A DNA stretch of 64,000 nt from positions 186,001-250,000 of the forward strand of contig NZ_JAMXEX010000006.1 of the NCBI RefSeq assembly GCF_025370775.1, in the 5' to 3' direction. Positions 8,807 through 17,026 of the stretch are shown in pieces (the stretch's first letter is position 1; each line of letters opens with the position of its first letter). The stretch is from Ancylothrix sp. D3o. GTDB lineage: Bacteria > Cyanobacteriota > Cyanobacteriia > Cyanobacteriales > Oscillatoriaceae. A model generated the notes under the pieces. The model had not been told where the DNA came from. It saw only the letters and a list, made by a program, of their open reading frames with translations, and ran no database searches. The position numbers and the translations under genes were made by a program.

Positions 8807-9550
8807 TTAAAGAATAATCGCCGGTTCGAGTTGGTTTCCCTTTCCATTAGCAGGCAACAACATATCGTTATTATTGCCATTACTATTATTTTGCAACGCC
8901 ATTAAACGGACAATTTCCGCCGGCGGTAAATGGTCAAGGCAAGCCATATATTTCGTGCCTTCCAAATCAAGTAACCGAGATTGCGTATTTTCATCATTCA
9001 GCGCCACCGCTACATGAGAAAGTCGCTCTATTGCCTTGTCCGCACTCGCATCCAATTGTTTCAACACAGGGTCATTTGTGGAAGGGAATTTTGCCCCCCG
9101 TTCGTACCAATCCCATTTTAAGGAATAGTAATTAATTGGTTTGGCAACGCCGGTTTCATCAGGTTTAGAACCCGAATGTTTGACAAATTCTGGCACAAAA
9201 TATCCTTCTGCCGGTTCGATTCCCCGCGCCATCACTTCCGTAACTTTGCGGTTAAAATCTGACAAAGACCGGCCCTTGATATAGGTAACAAGTACAACTC
9301 CTTGGGGTAAGTCTCCCGCTTCAGCCACAAACCAAATTTGCCCCCAAAGGGTGTTAGTTGTTTGTCCCAAACTCCCAAAGAATTTACTAAATTTTAAAAT
9401 GGTCATCGCCACTTTACTGCCATACTCTTGATCACCAATTGTCCAGCGGCCACTCTGGCAGTTATTGCGAACAGATAGCGGCAATTCCGGTATAATAATT
9501 GCATTAGTCGGTTTGCTGCCAAATACATTAATTTTGGGAGAGTCTGCCAT
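8807..9550 (-). CDS. Unrecognised 247-residue protein of accessory character
   Basis: The start at 9550 (MADSPKINVFGS) is preferred over an in-frame ATG at 9610, because GAAGGAA lies at correct spacing only for the inner one. The protein looks globular up to about residue 180: VAMTILKFSKFFGSLG, WGQIWFVAEAGDLPQGVVL and WDWYERGAKFPS are the most distinctive stretches. A low-complexity Asn/Gly tail follows (NNSNGNNNDMLLPANGKG). Tails and folds like this occur in phage- or plasmid-derived proteins, which is only an impression. It is third from the distal end of the four-gene minus-strand group. Confidence 0.7.
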   Translation of the reverse strand: MADSPKINVFGSKPTNAIIIPELPLSVRNNCQSGRWTIGDQEYGSKVAMTILKFSKFFGSLGQTTNTLWGQIWFVAEAGDLPQGVVLVTYIKGRSLSDFNRKVTEVMARGIEPAEGYFVPEFVKHSGSKPDETGVAKPINYYSLKWDWYERGAKFPSTNDPVLKQLDASADKAIERLSHVAVALNDENTQSRLLDLEGTKYMACLDHLPPAEIVRLMALQNNSNGNNNDMLLPANGKGNQLEPAIIL

Positions 9551-9688
9551 GATAGTATTTCCTTCTTTTTCGTTAATTTTTGCGTTGGTACTTGCTTTTT
9601 GAGCGTTCATAAATTGCTTAGAGGTAATGGGTGCTTGGGAAATTTTAAAAATCGGAATTATCCACTTTCATTTTTTACCATTTAAGCC

Positions 9689-10036
9689 TCATTTTTCTTG
9701 TCCAACGGGATAGGTAATAAGCTTTGGCTTGGCTGAAACGGGCGCTGGATATTTTGGCATTTCATCCCACAAGGAAATGACTTCTGCATAAGTTTGAGAA
9801 TCTGCCTCGGTATTACATTCTTGAGCAGAAGACAAAGCTTCCATTTGTCGCAAGGCTTGCAACAATTGCTCTAGGACGCTGATTTGAGCAGTGCTAAAAT
9901 GAATACTGAAACCTTCTCCATCACGCGCATATCCAGGGCAAACCAAAGAAACCGATTTCTCGCGTTCGTGTTTGGCGATATACAACCAGTCGCTTTCTGC
10001 CAAGTTGTAATGAGTGTCTGTCCACGTCCTGAGCAT
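9689..10036 (-). CDS. Unknown 115-residue protein, first gene of the group facing XRE/ImmA
   Basis: The ATG is preceded by AGGAG seven bases upstream. The protein is small and soluble: MLRTWTDTHYNLAESDWLYIAKHER, then VCPGYARDGEGFSIHF, a helix SVLEQLLQALRQMEAL, and an acidic then Pro-rich tail. I do not recognise it. It is the promoter-proximal gene of the minus-strand group and lies 306 bp from the divergent XRE start, so it is the most likely direct target of the twin operators. Confidence 0.7.
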   Translation of the reverse strand: MLRTWTDTHYNLAESDWLYIAKHEREKSVSLVCPGYARDGEGFSIHFSTAQISVLEQLLQALRQMEALSSAQECNTEADSQTYAEVISLWDEMPKYPAPVSAKPKLITYPVGQEK

Positions 10037-10164
10037 TGATTATTCTCCTCTTGGTGTATTTGATTACTCCAGGGTCGCCCTGTTTATTCACGCAATCAGG
10101 CATTTTCTTTCCAACACCCCCACACAACCACCAGCCTTGATCCCGGTTTATTGGCTACACTACC

Positions 10165-10207
10165 TATAGAGTGCCTGTACGCCTCTAAGGGGCGCTTGTA
10201 CTCTATA
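10165..10207 (-). promoter_or_regulatory. Leader hairpin of the minus-strand operon
   Basis: TATAGAGT (10165-10172) and ACTCTATA (10200-10207) form an eight-base stem, with an inner CGCC/GGCG pairing and a small loop. It lies in the transcribed leader of the 10036-7992 genes if the promoter at 10249-10278 is used. It could be an RNA hairpin or a DNA operator. Confidence 0.5.
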
Positions 10208-10223
10208 TGTTGTATTTTGCCGC

Positions 10224-10278
10224 GTTGAAGTTTTCGTCAACTGCTTTGATACTAGCGCAGGGTTGAAGTTTTCGTCAA
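10224..10278. promoter_or_regulatory. Twin 17-bp operators in the divergent control region
   Basis: GTTGAAGTTTTCGTCAA occurs identically at 10224-10240 and 10262-10278, 38 bp apart. Each copy has dyad ends TTGA-N8-TCAA, fitting a dimeric XRE repressor. Read on the minus strand each copy starts with TTGACG, a -35 element. Confidence 0.7.
10249..10278 (-). promoter_or_regulatory. Promoter toward 9689-10036
   Basis: On the minus strand TTGACG (10278-10273) and TAGTAT (10254-10249) are 18 bases apart. The -35 lies inside the second operator copy, so repressor binding would block it. Confidence 0.55.
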
Positions 10279-10285
10279 GGTGTCG

Positions 10286-10314
10286 TTGATTTTTTTTTCA
10301 AAATTGCCTAAGAT
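10286..10314 (+). promoter_or_regulatory. Promoter of the XRE-ImmA operon
   Basis: TTGATT (10286-10291), a 17-base spacer, then TAAGAT (10309-10314). The expected start lies about 20 bases before the GTG at 10343. The operators end eight bases upstream of this -35, so the regulator could repress or activate here. Confidence 0.6.
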
Positions 10315-10342
10315 CCTACTGTAGTCAGCAAAAGATAAAGAT

Positions 10343-10681
10343 GTGAATCAGACATTTGGTAAGCAAATCCTCAACGCGAGGAAAACAAAAGGGTACAGCC
10401 AGCGAGAACTCGCAGCACTGGTGCAGTTAGACTTTACCTATCTGTCGAAACTAGAGAACGACCGGGCAGATTATCCTCCAAAAGAAGATGTAATCCGTTC
10501 GCTGGCCAAGCATTTAGAATTAGATGCAGAAGAGTTAATTTTTCTGGCCGGTCGGCTGCCGCAAGGAACGGAACATTTTCTCAAGCAGCACTACAAAGAA
10601 ATGCCGGCCTTGTTCCGTCGGTTACAAGAAAATCCCGAATTTGCTCAAAAGGTGTTTCAGGCGGCCAGTGAGGACGAATAA
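10343..10681 (+). CDS. XRE-family helix-turn-helix regulator
   Basis: A 112-residue DNA-binding protein read from a GTG at 10343; the nearby ATG at 10341 is out of frame and stops at once. The Cro/CI-type HTH occupies residues about 7-62 (GKQILNARKTKGYSQRELA, then LVQLDFTYLSKLENDRADY). The C-terminal helix region ends FQAASEDE and may form the dimer interface. It sits two bases upstream of the ImmA/IrrE gene, an arrangement known from ImmR/ImmA pairs of mobile elements and from stress-response pairs, in which the protease cleaves or derepresses the XRE protein. Autoregulation through the twin operators is inferred. Confidence 0.88.
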   Translation: MNQTFGKQILNARKTKGYSQRELAALVQLDFTYLSKLENDRADYPPKEDVIRSLAKHLELDAEELIFLAGRLPQGTEHFLKQHYKEMPALFRRLQENPEFAQKVFQAASEDE

Positions 10682-10683
10682 TC

Positions 10684-11370
10684 TTGAGTCTATTCAAACC
10701 CTACCGCTTCTATTCCAAGGCTGAAATCGAGTGCAAAGCAAATGATTTGCTCTCCGAGATGGAATGCAAGCCGAATTTCGCCCCTAAGTGGCCGTTTGAT
10801 GCTAGTTTAGTGGCGGATTTTTTAGATTTGGGTGTGGTTTGGGACTTTATTGCGCCTGATGATATGGGGCCAATTGCTGCCAGGATTTTGCCTTCTGTGC
10901 GGCTTGTTGAGATTAATGAAGAAATTCTTAACAAGCCGCCTGGGTTTCAGCAATCCACAATAGCCCATGAAATCGGCCATTGGATTCTCCATATCAATCA
11001 TTTGGAGGTGGATGGAACAATTAAGCAGTTAGAGTTAGATTTTAATTTTGAGCCGGCATCAGACTCGCAACCGTTTGTCTGTCGGAGTTCCGAGAATTTT
11101 TCTAAAATTCAGTCAATTGAATGGCAAGCGCAGTATTTTGCCAGTTGTTTGCTGATGCCTCGCATGATATTGCAGGAAAAGTGCCAGGATCGAGATTTAA
11201 CGAAGTGGCCAAATTTATACGAAATTGCAGAAGAGTTAGGCGTAACGATTTCTAATTTAAACCATCGGCTTAAAGATTTAGGTTTAATTCATATTCCTCA
11301 AGGTACGCGAGAAATTTATTTAGGTAGTCCGGTTCCCGAAGGCCAAATGCAGCTTTTTGCCCAACAGTAG
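10684..11370 (+). CDS. ImmA/IrrE-family zinc metallopeptidase
   Basis: 228 residues from a TTG two bases after the XRE stop, with GAGGA about 12 bases upstream. The zinc-binding motif HEIGH is at 95-99 (IAHEIGHWILHIN), and the third ligand region is probably EWQAQYFASCLLMPR near 155. The C-terminus contains an HTH-like segment, YEIAEELGVTISNLNHRLKDLG, as is common in this family. Known members cleave a partner XRE repressor upon DNA damage or another signal. Here the partner is almost certainly the preceding gene. What the pair controls is not known; the divergent unknown genes are the obvious candidates. Confidence 0.9.
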   Translation: MSLFKPYRFYSKAEIECKANDLLSEMECKPNFAPKWPFDASLVADFLDLGVVWDFIAPDDMGPIAARILPSVRLVEINEEILNKPPGFQQSTIAHEIGHWILHINHLEVDGTIKQLELDFNFEPASDSQPFVCRSSENFSKIQSIEWQAQYFASCLLMPRMILQEKCQDRDLTKWPNLYEIAEELGVTISNLNHRLKDLGLIHIPQGTREIYLGSPVPEGQMQLFAQQ

Positions 11371-11745
11371 GCGAGGTTTTGTAGAATACGGCTGGCTGCT
11401 AAGAGAGGTTGATTTCGGCAGGACGCGACTTTTAGACTGTGCGACAGCCAGACTGTTAACTCTCACGCCTGCTTCTAAGAGGTTTCAGACTTGCCCAAGC
11501 GCCCCAAACTTTCCAGGGGGGCCGGTCTTGTTTGTCCGCCCGTATTCTTTCACTCAGTCCGCAAGTGAGGAAAAGTTTTTTGATTTTTTTATACATATAA
11601 GCTAAAAAATTATTTTTTGTGCTAAAAATAAGTTCTCTTCACGGTGTTTTTTATCCATAAGTGAGGAAATAATTTATCAAACAAATGCCAAAGTTTATTG
11701 AGCAATTTATTGACAAATCAAAAAGTTTGTGAGAGAAATTACGGT
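11371..11745. other. Spacer with no recognised gene
   Basis: The first part is GC-rich with short inverted pieces and a plus-strand open frame of 82 codons without family resemblance. From 11,570 on it is strongly A/T-rich. I see no RNA gene or clear terminator. Confidence 0.4.
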
Positions 11746-11988
11746 TTATTCGGGTGGAGTAGAATTTTGAGAAGTTTGCTGGTAGTAGTTGCTCTGGAGT
11801 TTGGGCCAGATAAGCAGAAAAAAGCCGGCCCATGTTAAAACCGGCACCGCTACTATGCCGGTTAACCAGATGCGTTGAAAGCTCAACCAGCTAATACTAA
11901 TTATGGCGGCGCTGGTAAGTATAATTGACCAGGGCTGACACCACCAGGGTTTATAGTCCCAAGGATTATAAGGGTTTTGTTTGGACAT
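11746..11988 (-). CDS. Small two-helix membrane protein, cyanobacterial conserved
   Basis: Eighty residues if begun at the inner ATG (MSKQNPYNPWDYKPWW); an ATG five codons earlier gives 85. Neither has a clear ribosome site. The NPWDYKPWWCQPWSI motif is followed by two membrane helices, about 17-35 (LTSAAIISISWLSF) and 42-62 (WLTGIVAVPVLTWAGFFLLIW), and a short polar tail. It resembles a family of small uncharacterised cyanobacterial membrane proteins with the same Trp-rich N-terminus (possibly the one labelled DUF6737; from memory). No functional context is nearby. Confidence 0.72.
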   Translation of the reverse strand: MSKQNPYNPWDYKPWWCQPWSIILTSAAIISISWLSFQRIWLTGIVAVPVLTWAGFFLLIWPKLQSNYYQQTSQNSTPPE

Positions 11989-12003
11989 AAAGCAAGCAAG
12001 CAA

Positions 12004-13296
12004 TAGTTTTTATTGATTAATCAGTTTTAGTCTAACGGTCGGATGTTGCCGACACAAGGGCCGCTTTTAGTTAAGGTGCCGAATGGGGGCGGCTGTTTGT
12101 GCTTCGATATAGAAAATCAGGCTTTGCAAACTCTTAGTTTTTTGTGCTGGCCTTTTATGTGACAACTCTTAGAAAGGATGTCGGAGTTGGTGTTGTTTGC
12201 CAGCCAGCGAAAATTCTTCTCTAACGTCAAGGTGAAATGAGAATGAATACAACAGTTTTGGCCCGCTCATAGGTTGGGTTGATGGCAATGGGTTGATGCT
12301 CTGAGCACTTCCTCTGACTGCCATCTTTGAGCCAACTGTGCCAGTATCCTGACAAAACTTTACCTGTGTCAATCAGCGATGACTCTATTAATAATAAGTA
12401 TGAGTTGAAGGGCAAGTTGTGTTTTCATGCCTAGTTGAGTCAAAGTTGATGCCATTGAGCATCTGTTGAATGACATCGAGTTGAGATGAGAGTTTTTGCC
12501 GGCTCTTACATAACTGTACAGACCGCTCTCAACAATCTCTTAGCCAAAACACTCATGCCCTAAAACTGAACCTTGCTCAAGTGATGTTAAACTTTGCTCG
12601 CTGACTGATAGCAATTGTGGCATGATTGCCTTGGGACATTAACCGCTTTGTGCCGGTGTGTCGCAAATGCCAGTCAAAAGTTTTGTGGGGTGAGACGGCT
12701 GTTGCGAGTTTGGGTTCAATGCTTGAGTTGCCCTCTCGATCAAAAAGACATTGAACTGACTCCAAAAAACTTGATAGCAAAGGCGCAACTGATAGGAGTG
12801 CGTCTTTGCTTTAGCATAAACCGGCTAGGTGTCTATCTTCCTAAAGGTGGGGTTGTCTACAGGTTCCTCTAAATATTACACTCAGCAACATTGGCTTAAT
12901 TTCAACCAGTCAGAACATCAGTGGTGCCAAACTGGGAAGTCTAAGAGAAAGGACTTTTTCTTTTCGCCTGGGGGTTTTCAGACTAGACTCGCTCTCTGTA
13001 CACCGGCCCCAAGGACGGCTTACATTTTTGATGTTTAGCTTCATCAATATAGAGTCAAGCCATCACTGTTGCTTGTTAAACTGCTGTTTCTGCCGGTCGA
13101 TCAGATTCGTGCCGGTTCACCAACAGCCTCTTCAAAGATCGCTTTATAACAAAACAGGGGTAATGGCTTAACAAATTAAACACGATCTTGTAATATAGTT
13201 TCACAAGCTGACACAAAAAAACTATTTCTTTTTCTGCTAAAAGTCAGCTAAGATAGATTACTGTAGACCCATCGTTAATGATTGAGAGACAAGTAG
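12004..13296. other. Degraded 1.3-kb region without intact genes
   Basis: Only short frames of 60-85 codons exist on either strand, and none reads into a recognisable domain. Minus-strand pieces such as WHSWLKDGSQRKCSEHQPIAI (about 12,230-12,400) and LFDREGNSSIEPKLATAVS (about 12,680-12,760) have protein-like composition in shifting frames, which suggests a decayed gene, perhaps a transposase. I could not identify the family and saw no terminal repeats. The final 100 bases must hold the cyAbrB promoter. Confidence 0.4.
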
Positions 13297-13692
13297 ATGA
13301 ATAAAAAATCTAAAAAGGCAGAGCCCCTCGTCGGTGAAGATCTACTCCGCAAAGTCAAGGAGTTGGGCAACCAAAGCAAAGAAGACAAAGCTAAATCCTG
13401 TGGTTACTACACCATTACTAAGAATGGTGTGGAACGGGTCAATATGATGAAGTTCCTCAACGCCTTGATTGATGCTGAGGGTATTCAACTTGATGGCAAG
13501 CAAAACGGTAACGGACGCGGTGGACGCAGCGCAAGCTACCGCATTAGTGTTCAGTCAAACGGTAATTTACTGATTGGTGCTGCTTACACTAAGCAAATGG
13601 ATCTTCAACCTGGAGATGAATTTGAAATCTCTCTCGGACGTAAGCACATTCACCTCAAACAAGTTGACCGCGAACAAGACGAGGAAGAATAA
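13297..13692 (+). CDS. cyAbrB family transcriptional regulator
   Basis: A 131-residue member of the cyanobacterium-specific AbrB-like family (Sll0359/Sll0822, CalA/CalB type), which acts as global regulators of carbon/nitrogen balance, hydrogenase and other genes. The N-terminal part matches the family (GEDLLRKVKELGNQSKEDKA, then CGYYTITKNGVERVNMMKF). The AbrB DNA-binding fold is C-terminal (SYRISVQSNGNLLIGAAYTK, then LQPGDEFEISLGRKHIHL), as is typical here. It ends in an acidic DREQDEEE tail. It is monocistronic by context. Whether it is the cyAbrB1 or cyAbrB2 paralogue I leave open. Confidence 0.9.
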   Translation: MNKKSKKAEPLVGEDLLRKVKELGNQSKEDKAKSCGYYTITKNGVERVNMMKFLNALIDAEGIQLDGKQNGNGRGGRSASYRISVQSNGNLLIGAAYTKQMDLQPGDEFEISLGRKHIHLKQVDREQDEEE

Positions 13693-14431
13693 GTCTTTGC
13701 AATCTCTGACAATTCCAGTGAACGCAAACCCCTACCGCCCCACTTGAAAGCTAATCAGCGTTGCTGAATAAATAGGTTGTGGGACGGGCAGGCTTCACGC
13801 TAATGTCACAATTCAACAATGCCGGCACTCCCACAAAAGTTATTTTTTTTGGGTAAGAGTCTGTAATGGATGAGTTGGTTAGTGCGAGTGCTGATCGCTC
13901 TTTTTAAGTGGTCTCGAAATCAGACGCTACTCGAGTAAGCAAGGTACGAGATTTTGGTGAAAACATCAGAGCCATCTTCAGCACCCGCTCTCCAAATAAG
14001 CAACCTCTTAATTCTTTGTTAAGGCTATAAATTTGATTGGGGTCAAGCCACAAGGCGGGTAGCCTACGCGCTGGGAAAAGCATAAACGTTTGTTGCTTTA
14101 TCTTTTCCCAATCCCCTCCAGCCAATCAACCAGCCGGTCAAAATAAACTTCTTATATAGCCCCAAATTTTGTTTTTCAAGCAACGAGGGGTAATTTGTAA
14201 TGCTGATTTGTAGTTGCGATTGGATTGGGCAATGCAAAACGTTTAACTTATCCGCCCTATCCGATTAAAAATTCGAGATTTTATAATCTTTCAATGCTGT
14301 TTTAATTAAAGTATAAAAATTTTTGTATAATTAAAATTGGCAAACAAATTGCAACGAAATTATTAGATTTATTCTCACAAAAGTATCAAATGAGGCTTGA
14401 ACCCTAACTGGGGGTACATAACATAAGCACT
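13693..14431. other. Spacer between cyAbrB and dpsA terminators
   Basis: One 73-codon minus-strand frame (13,904-14,125) has no family resemblance. The second half, 14,240-14,400, is very A/T-rich. No RNA gene or repeat is seen. Confidence 0.4.
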
Positions 14432-14459
14432 AAAAAAGGTTGGGTTAAAACACCCAACC
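14432..14459 (-). terminator. Terminator of dpsA
   Basis: On the minus strand GGTTGGGT, a six-base loop region, then ACCCAACC and TTTTTT, starting about 35 bases beyond the dpsA stop. Confidence 0.85.
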
Positions 14460-14494
14460 GGCCACAAGTTCAACACCTAAAAGATTAAAATTCC

Positions 14495-15031
14495 TTAGCG
14501 CAACACAACCAAGGTGTCATTGTGTAAGAAATGAGCTAAATGATAAGCCCGTTCCTCAGTTTTGAGCAAAATTTGTTCGTACAGATAGCGGGTGCCGCGA
14601 TCTCCCAGACTTTCTGCCTGACCGGCCTGCCGGCGTAGCAATTGAATCATAGCTTGTTCAGCCGCCAGATCGTGTTCCACCATTTGCCGACAGGTATAAA
14701 CCCCATCTGGTTCAGGACTAAAACAGCACAACTCCGCCAACTTAGCAAAACCAGCCGCCGGAATACCACCAAGTCCGTTTAAACGCTCACCCAAGTCATG
14801 GACATGACCTTGAACTTGGCCATAACTTTCTTCAAACCACTGATGCAGGGAGTAAAACTCAGCCCCCTCCACCACAAAATGATGCTTTTGGTACTGCAAG
14901 TAAAGGGCTTGAAAACTGGCTAACAGTACATTCATCCCCTCACACACTGGCGCTGTCACCGAAGTTTCCAATAAAACCACATTCTCAGCCAAATGGCCGA
15001 ATGGGCGCAACGCACTTTGAGTTTCAGCCAT
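14495..15031 (-). CDS. dpsA: DpsA-type ferritin-like DNA-protection protein
   Basis: 178 residues from the ATG at 15031, chosen because GAGGAG precedes it at correct spacing; an in-frame upstream ATG at 15085 lacks one. Dps proteins form 12-mers that oxidise and store iron and protect against peroxide. The inter-subunit ferroxidase motif is visible as [19 protein letters not shown], with His51, His63 and Glu67 at the classic positions. [15 protein letters not shown] follows, as in cyanobacterial DpsA. It is transcribed alone, with its own terminator and two TGAGAAT half-sites upstream that suggest control by a Fur-family protein (inference). Confidence 0.9.
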   Translation of the reverse strand: MAETQSALRPFGHLAENVVLLETSVTAPVCEGMNVLLASFQALYLQYQKHHFVVEGAEFYSLHQWFEESYGQVQGHVHDLGERLNGLGGIPAAGFAKLAELCCFSPEPDGVYTCRQMVEHDLAAEQAMIQLLRRQAGQAESLGDRGTRYLYEQILLKTEERAYHLAHFLHNDTLVVLR

Positions 15032-15117
15032 GAAAGTGTTCTCCTCTTGATCGGCAAGTCTTTTTTGCCACCCATAGTCTAGCAACTTTCACCCGCTTGT
15101 CAATAACTCTAATTTAT

Positions 15118-15165
15118 TGAGAATATATCCCGTGATTAAAAAAATTTTTGAAAATAAATGAGAAT
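15118..15165 (-). promoter_or_regulatory. Two TGAGAAT half-sites upstream of dpsA
   Basis: TGAGAAT occurs at 15118-15124 and 15159-15165, 41 bp (four helical turns) apart. Each matches half of a 7-1-7 Fur-type box, but neither has a good second half. Confidence 0.35.
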
Positions 15166-15255
15166 TGTTTGCAGTTAGGGTATCCTAAAAAAAGGCAGTT
15201 GCAACAGGAATAGCATCCGGGTAGCAACGGCCAGTTCTGGAAAATTAACTGAGAA

Positions 15256-15528
15256 ATGCTTTCATCAGCCTATCCATCGATGAACCAGTCAGAACAACCC
15301 ACCGATATCGGCAACGTGCTCAGAGTCAATTGGCCCGACCGCTGGCAAATCTATCAGCGCCTGCGAGAACTCCAGATCCCTTGTTCTTGCACCACAAACC
15401 AACCCTTGCGGGTAGAAATCAACAACGCCACCCACGCAATTCAATTGCAAAGCGTCCTTAAACAATTCAACTACTCGCGACAAGAGTTACAGCAATGGCT
15501 AAACCTCTGCTGGCAACTCAGCCTCTAA
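15256..15528 (+). CDS. Small conserved cyanobacterial protein (Asr-type), unknown function
   Basis: Ninety residues. The core NVLRVNWPDRWQIYQRLRELQIPCSC reads like a family of small cyanobacterial proteins with R.NWPDRW...LQ...IPC and a closing QWLNLCWQL. It has three helices and no signal peptide. An inner ATG at 15280 would remove eight residues; GAG close to the first ATG mildly favours the longer form. It lies 225 bp from the divergent dpsA start, and the next gene begins 72 bp downstream on the same strand. Confidence 0.75.
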   Translation: MLSSAYPSMNQSEQPTDIGNVLRVNWPDRWQIYQRLRELQIPCSCTTNQPLRVEINNATHAIQLQSVLKQFNYSRQELQQWLNLCWQLSL

Positions 15529-15600
15529 CAAGGCCAATAAAAAACAAGCCGGCGCCCCATAGCGCCCTAAATAGTAAACCACTCACAATCAATCAAAAAA

Positions 15601-16218
15601 ATGGCTTCCTATAAAAAACAAACGTCTGAATTTTCTGTGGAAGGAAGATTTCTTGATTTTGTCTTTGAAGGCTATAAAATTAAACACTTGCGACTGGCCA
15701 CAGAGTCGGGTGAATCTTGCATCAAACTTGCTAAAGAGTTGCGGCCAAATATTGAGCGAAAGTTAAGACCCGGAACCTGGGTAAGAGTGGCCGGTGAAAA
15801 AAAGATTAACCTAGAAACCGGCACTCAAAAACTCAAAGCCTATAGCGTAGAGTCTGCTGCCAGCGTTGCCACCACCGTCTCCCAGCCCCAAGCGAAACCG
15901 GTGCAGGTGTGCCAACCAAAAGCAACAGTGTTAGTTTGTACAAAATCCGATTGTTGTAAGCGCGGTGCAAATCAAGTTTGCCAATTTTTAGAAAAAACTT
16001 TAGAAGAGCGTGGTTTAGAAGATTCTGTCACGATTAAACGCACAGGCTGCTTGAAACAGTGTAAAGCAGGGCCAAACATGGTAATGATGCCAGATAAAAC
16101 TCGCTACAGCCGGTTTGATGCTTCCGAAATTCCCGCCATTATTGATAAACATTTTCCCCCCGAACAGCCTCAACAAACCCAAATAAAAGAGGTTGCTTTC
16201 TGCGGAGTTAAAAAATAA
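15601..16218 (+). CDS. Thioredoxin-like [2Fe-2S] ferredoxin domain protein
   Basis: 205 residues in two parts. Residues 1-85 form an OB-like beta-rich domain (FSVEGRFLDFVFEGYKIKHL, then LRPGTWVRVAGEKK). Residues about 115-195 form a thioredoxin-fold [2Fe-2S] ferredoxin domain, with cysteines in LVCTKSDCCKRGA and GCLKQCKAGPNMV; the C-x-x-x-x-C and C-x3-C spacing fits cluster ligands (CTKSDCC has an extra Cys). Related cyanobacterial proteins share this fusion. Redox or sucrose/nitrogen-linked roles have been suggested for relatives, but none can be assigned here. It follows the 90-residue gene by 72 bp. Confidence 0.82.
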   Translation: MASYKKQTSEFSVEGRFLDFVFEGYKIKHLRLATESGESCIKLAKELRPNIERKLRPGTWVRVAGEKKINLETGTQKLKAYSVESAASVATTVSQPQAKPVQVCQPKATVLVCTKSDCCKRGANQVCQFLEKTLEERGLEDSVTIKRTGCLKQCKAGPNMVMMPDKTRYSRFDASEIPAIIDKHFPPEQPQQTQIKEVAFCGVKK

Positions 16219-17026
16219 ATTATTTTTGCTATAAATAGCTCGACATCATTAAACAGACGAGCAAACCTAACCCCCCTTTTGCTATCAGGGGAGGGGTAAA
16301 GCTTTTTTCCTCAGATTCTCCCTCCGCTTCCTTATCAGCGAGACAGGGAGAAACTTTTTAATTGTTTGCGCTCACTTTCGCCCCGACAACCGGCCCGACC
16401 AACTATAGCTTTTTTAAAATTATTTGTTAAGCTCAAAACCCGCATTCGCGCCTAGTTAGCGGATTTTTATAATTTTTTATCCACCTGTAAACCGCTATCA
16501 ACAAAAATTTGAGCCAGTCTGCTTATTTTTGTTGTCACGACTTACGCACCGAGGGTAAAAAAGGCCGTTTGTGTGCCTATGAGATTTTTAAGAAAAACTG
16601 GCTTTTTTGCCTAAGTCCTATTTTTGCAAAAAATCAAGAGCTACGACGACCGGCCCCCCCAAAGGCTCATCCTCCCTCAGAGCCATACCCAAACCGCAAA
16701 TAATCCGCCACAATAGAAACACCCAACCTCGCCGTACACAAGCAGAGCCGCATCATAGCAGAACTAAATGCCGGTGAACAAACCTGCCTCAAAAAAACGT
16801 CTCAGCCATCAGAGCTATTTTGCAAAAAATCTTTATCATAAAATCACTCTAACTCTCCTGAGCGCTTCTACCTTCCTCGCATCCTTTATAGTAAAAATTA
16901 CCCGCCCCTCAATATCTGTAATGATAGGATTTTTGGAGAATTTAGCGACCAATCAAAGCTTCGACGCCCCAGGCTTGAGCCACCATTACCAGATACGAAT
17001 TCTCAAATCTTCAATTCTTCAATCCG
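16219..17026. other. Long spacer with two hairpins near its start
   Basis: A C-rich/G-rich hairpin at 16,270-16,296 followed by CTTTTTT, and a second stem TTCTCCCT/AGGGAGAA (16,316-16,352) followed by CTTTTT, probably terminate the ferredoxin-domain gene. The remaining 650 bp contain only short frames (64 and 91 codons) that do not look like proteins. Confidence 0.5.

Noticed and set aside
12004-13296. Insertion sequence
   Set aside because: Neither terminal inverted repeats nor a recognisable transposase frame could be found, so only decay is reported.
13904-14125. 73-codon minus-strand frame after cyAbrB
   Set aside because: No ribosome site, composition not protein-like.
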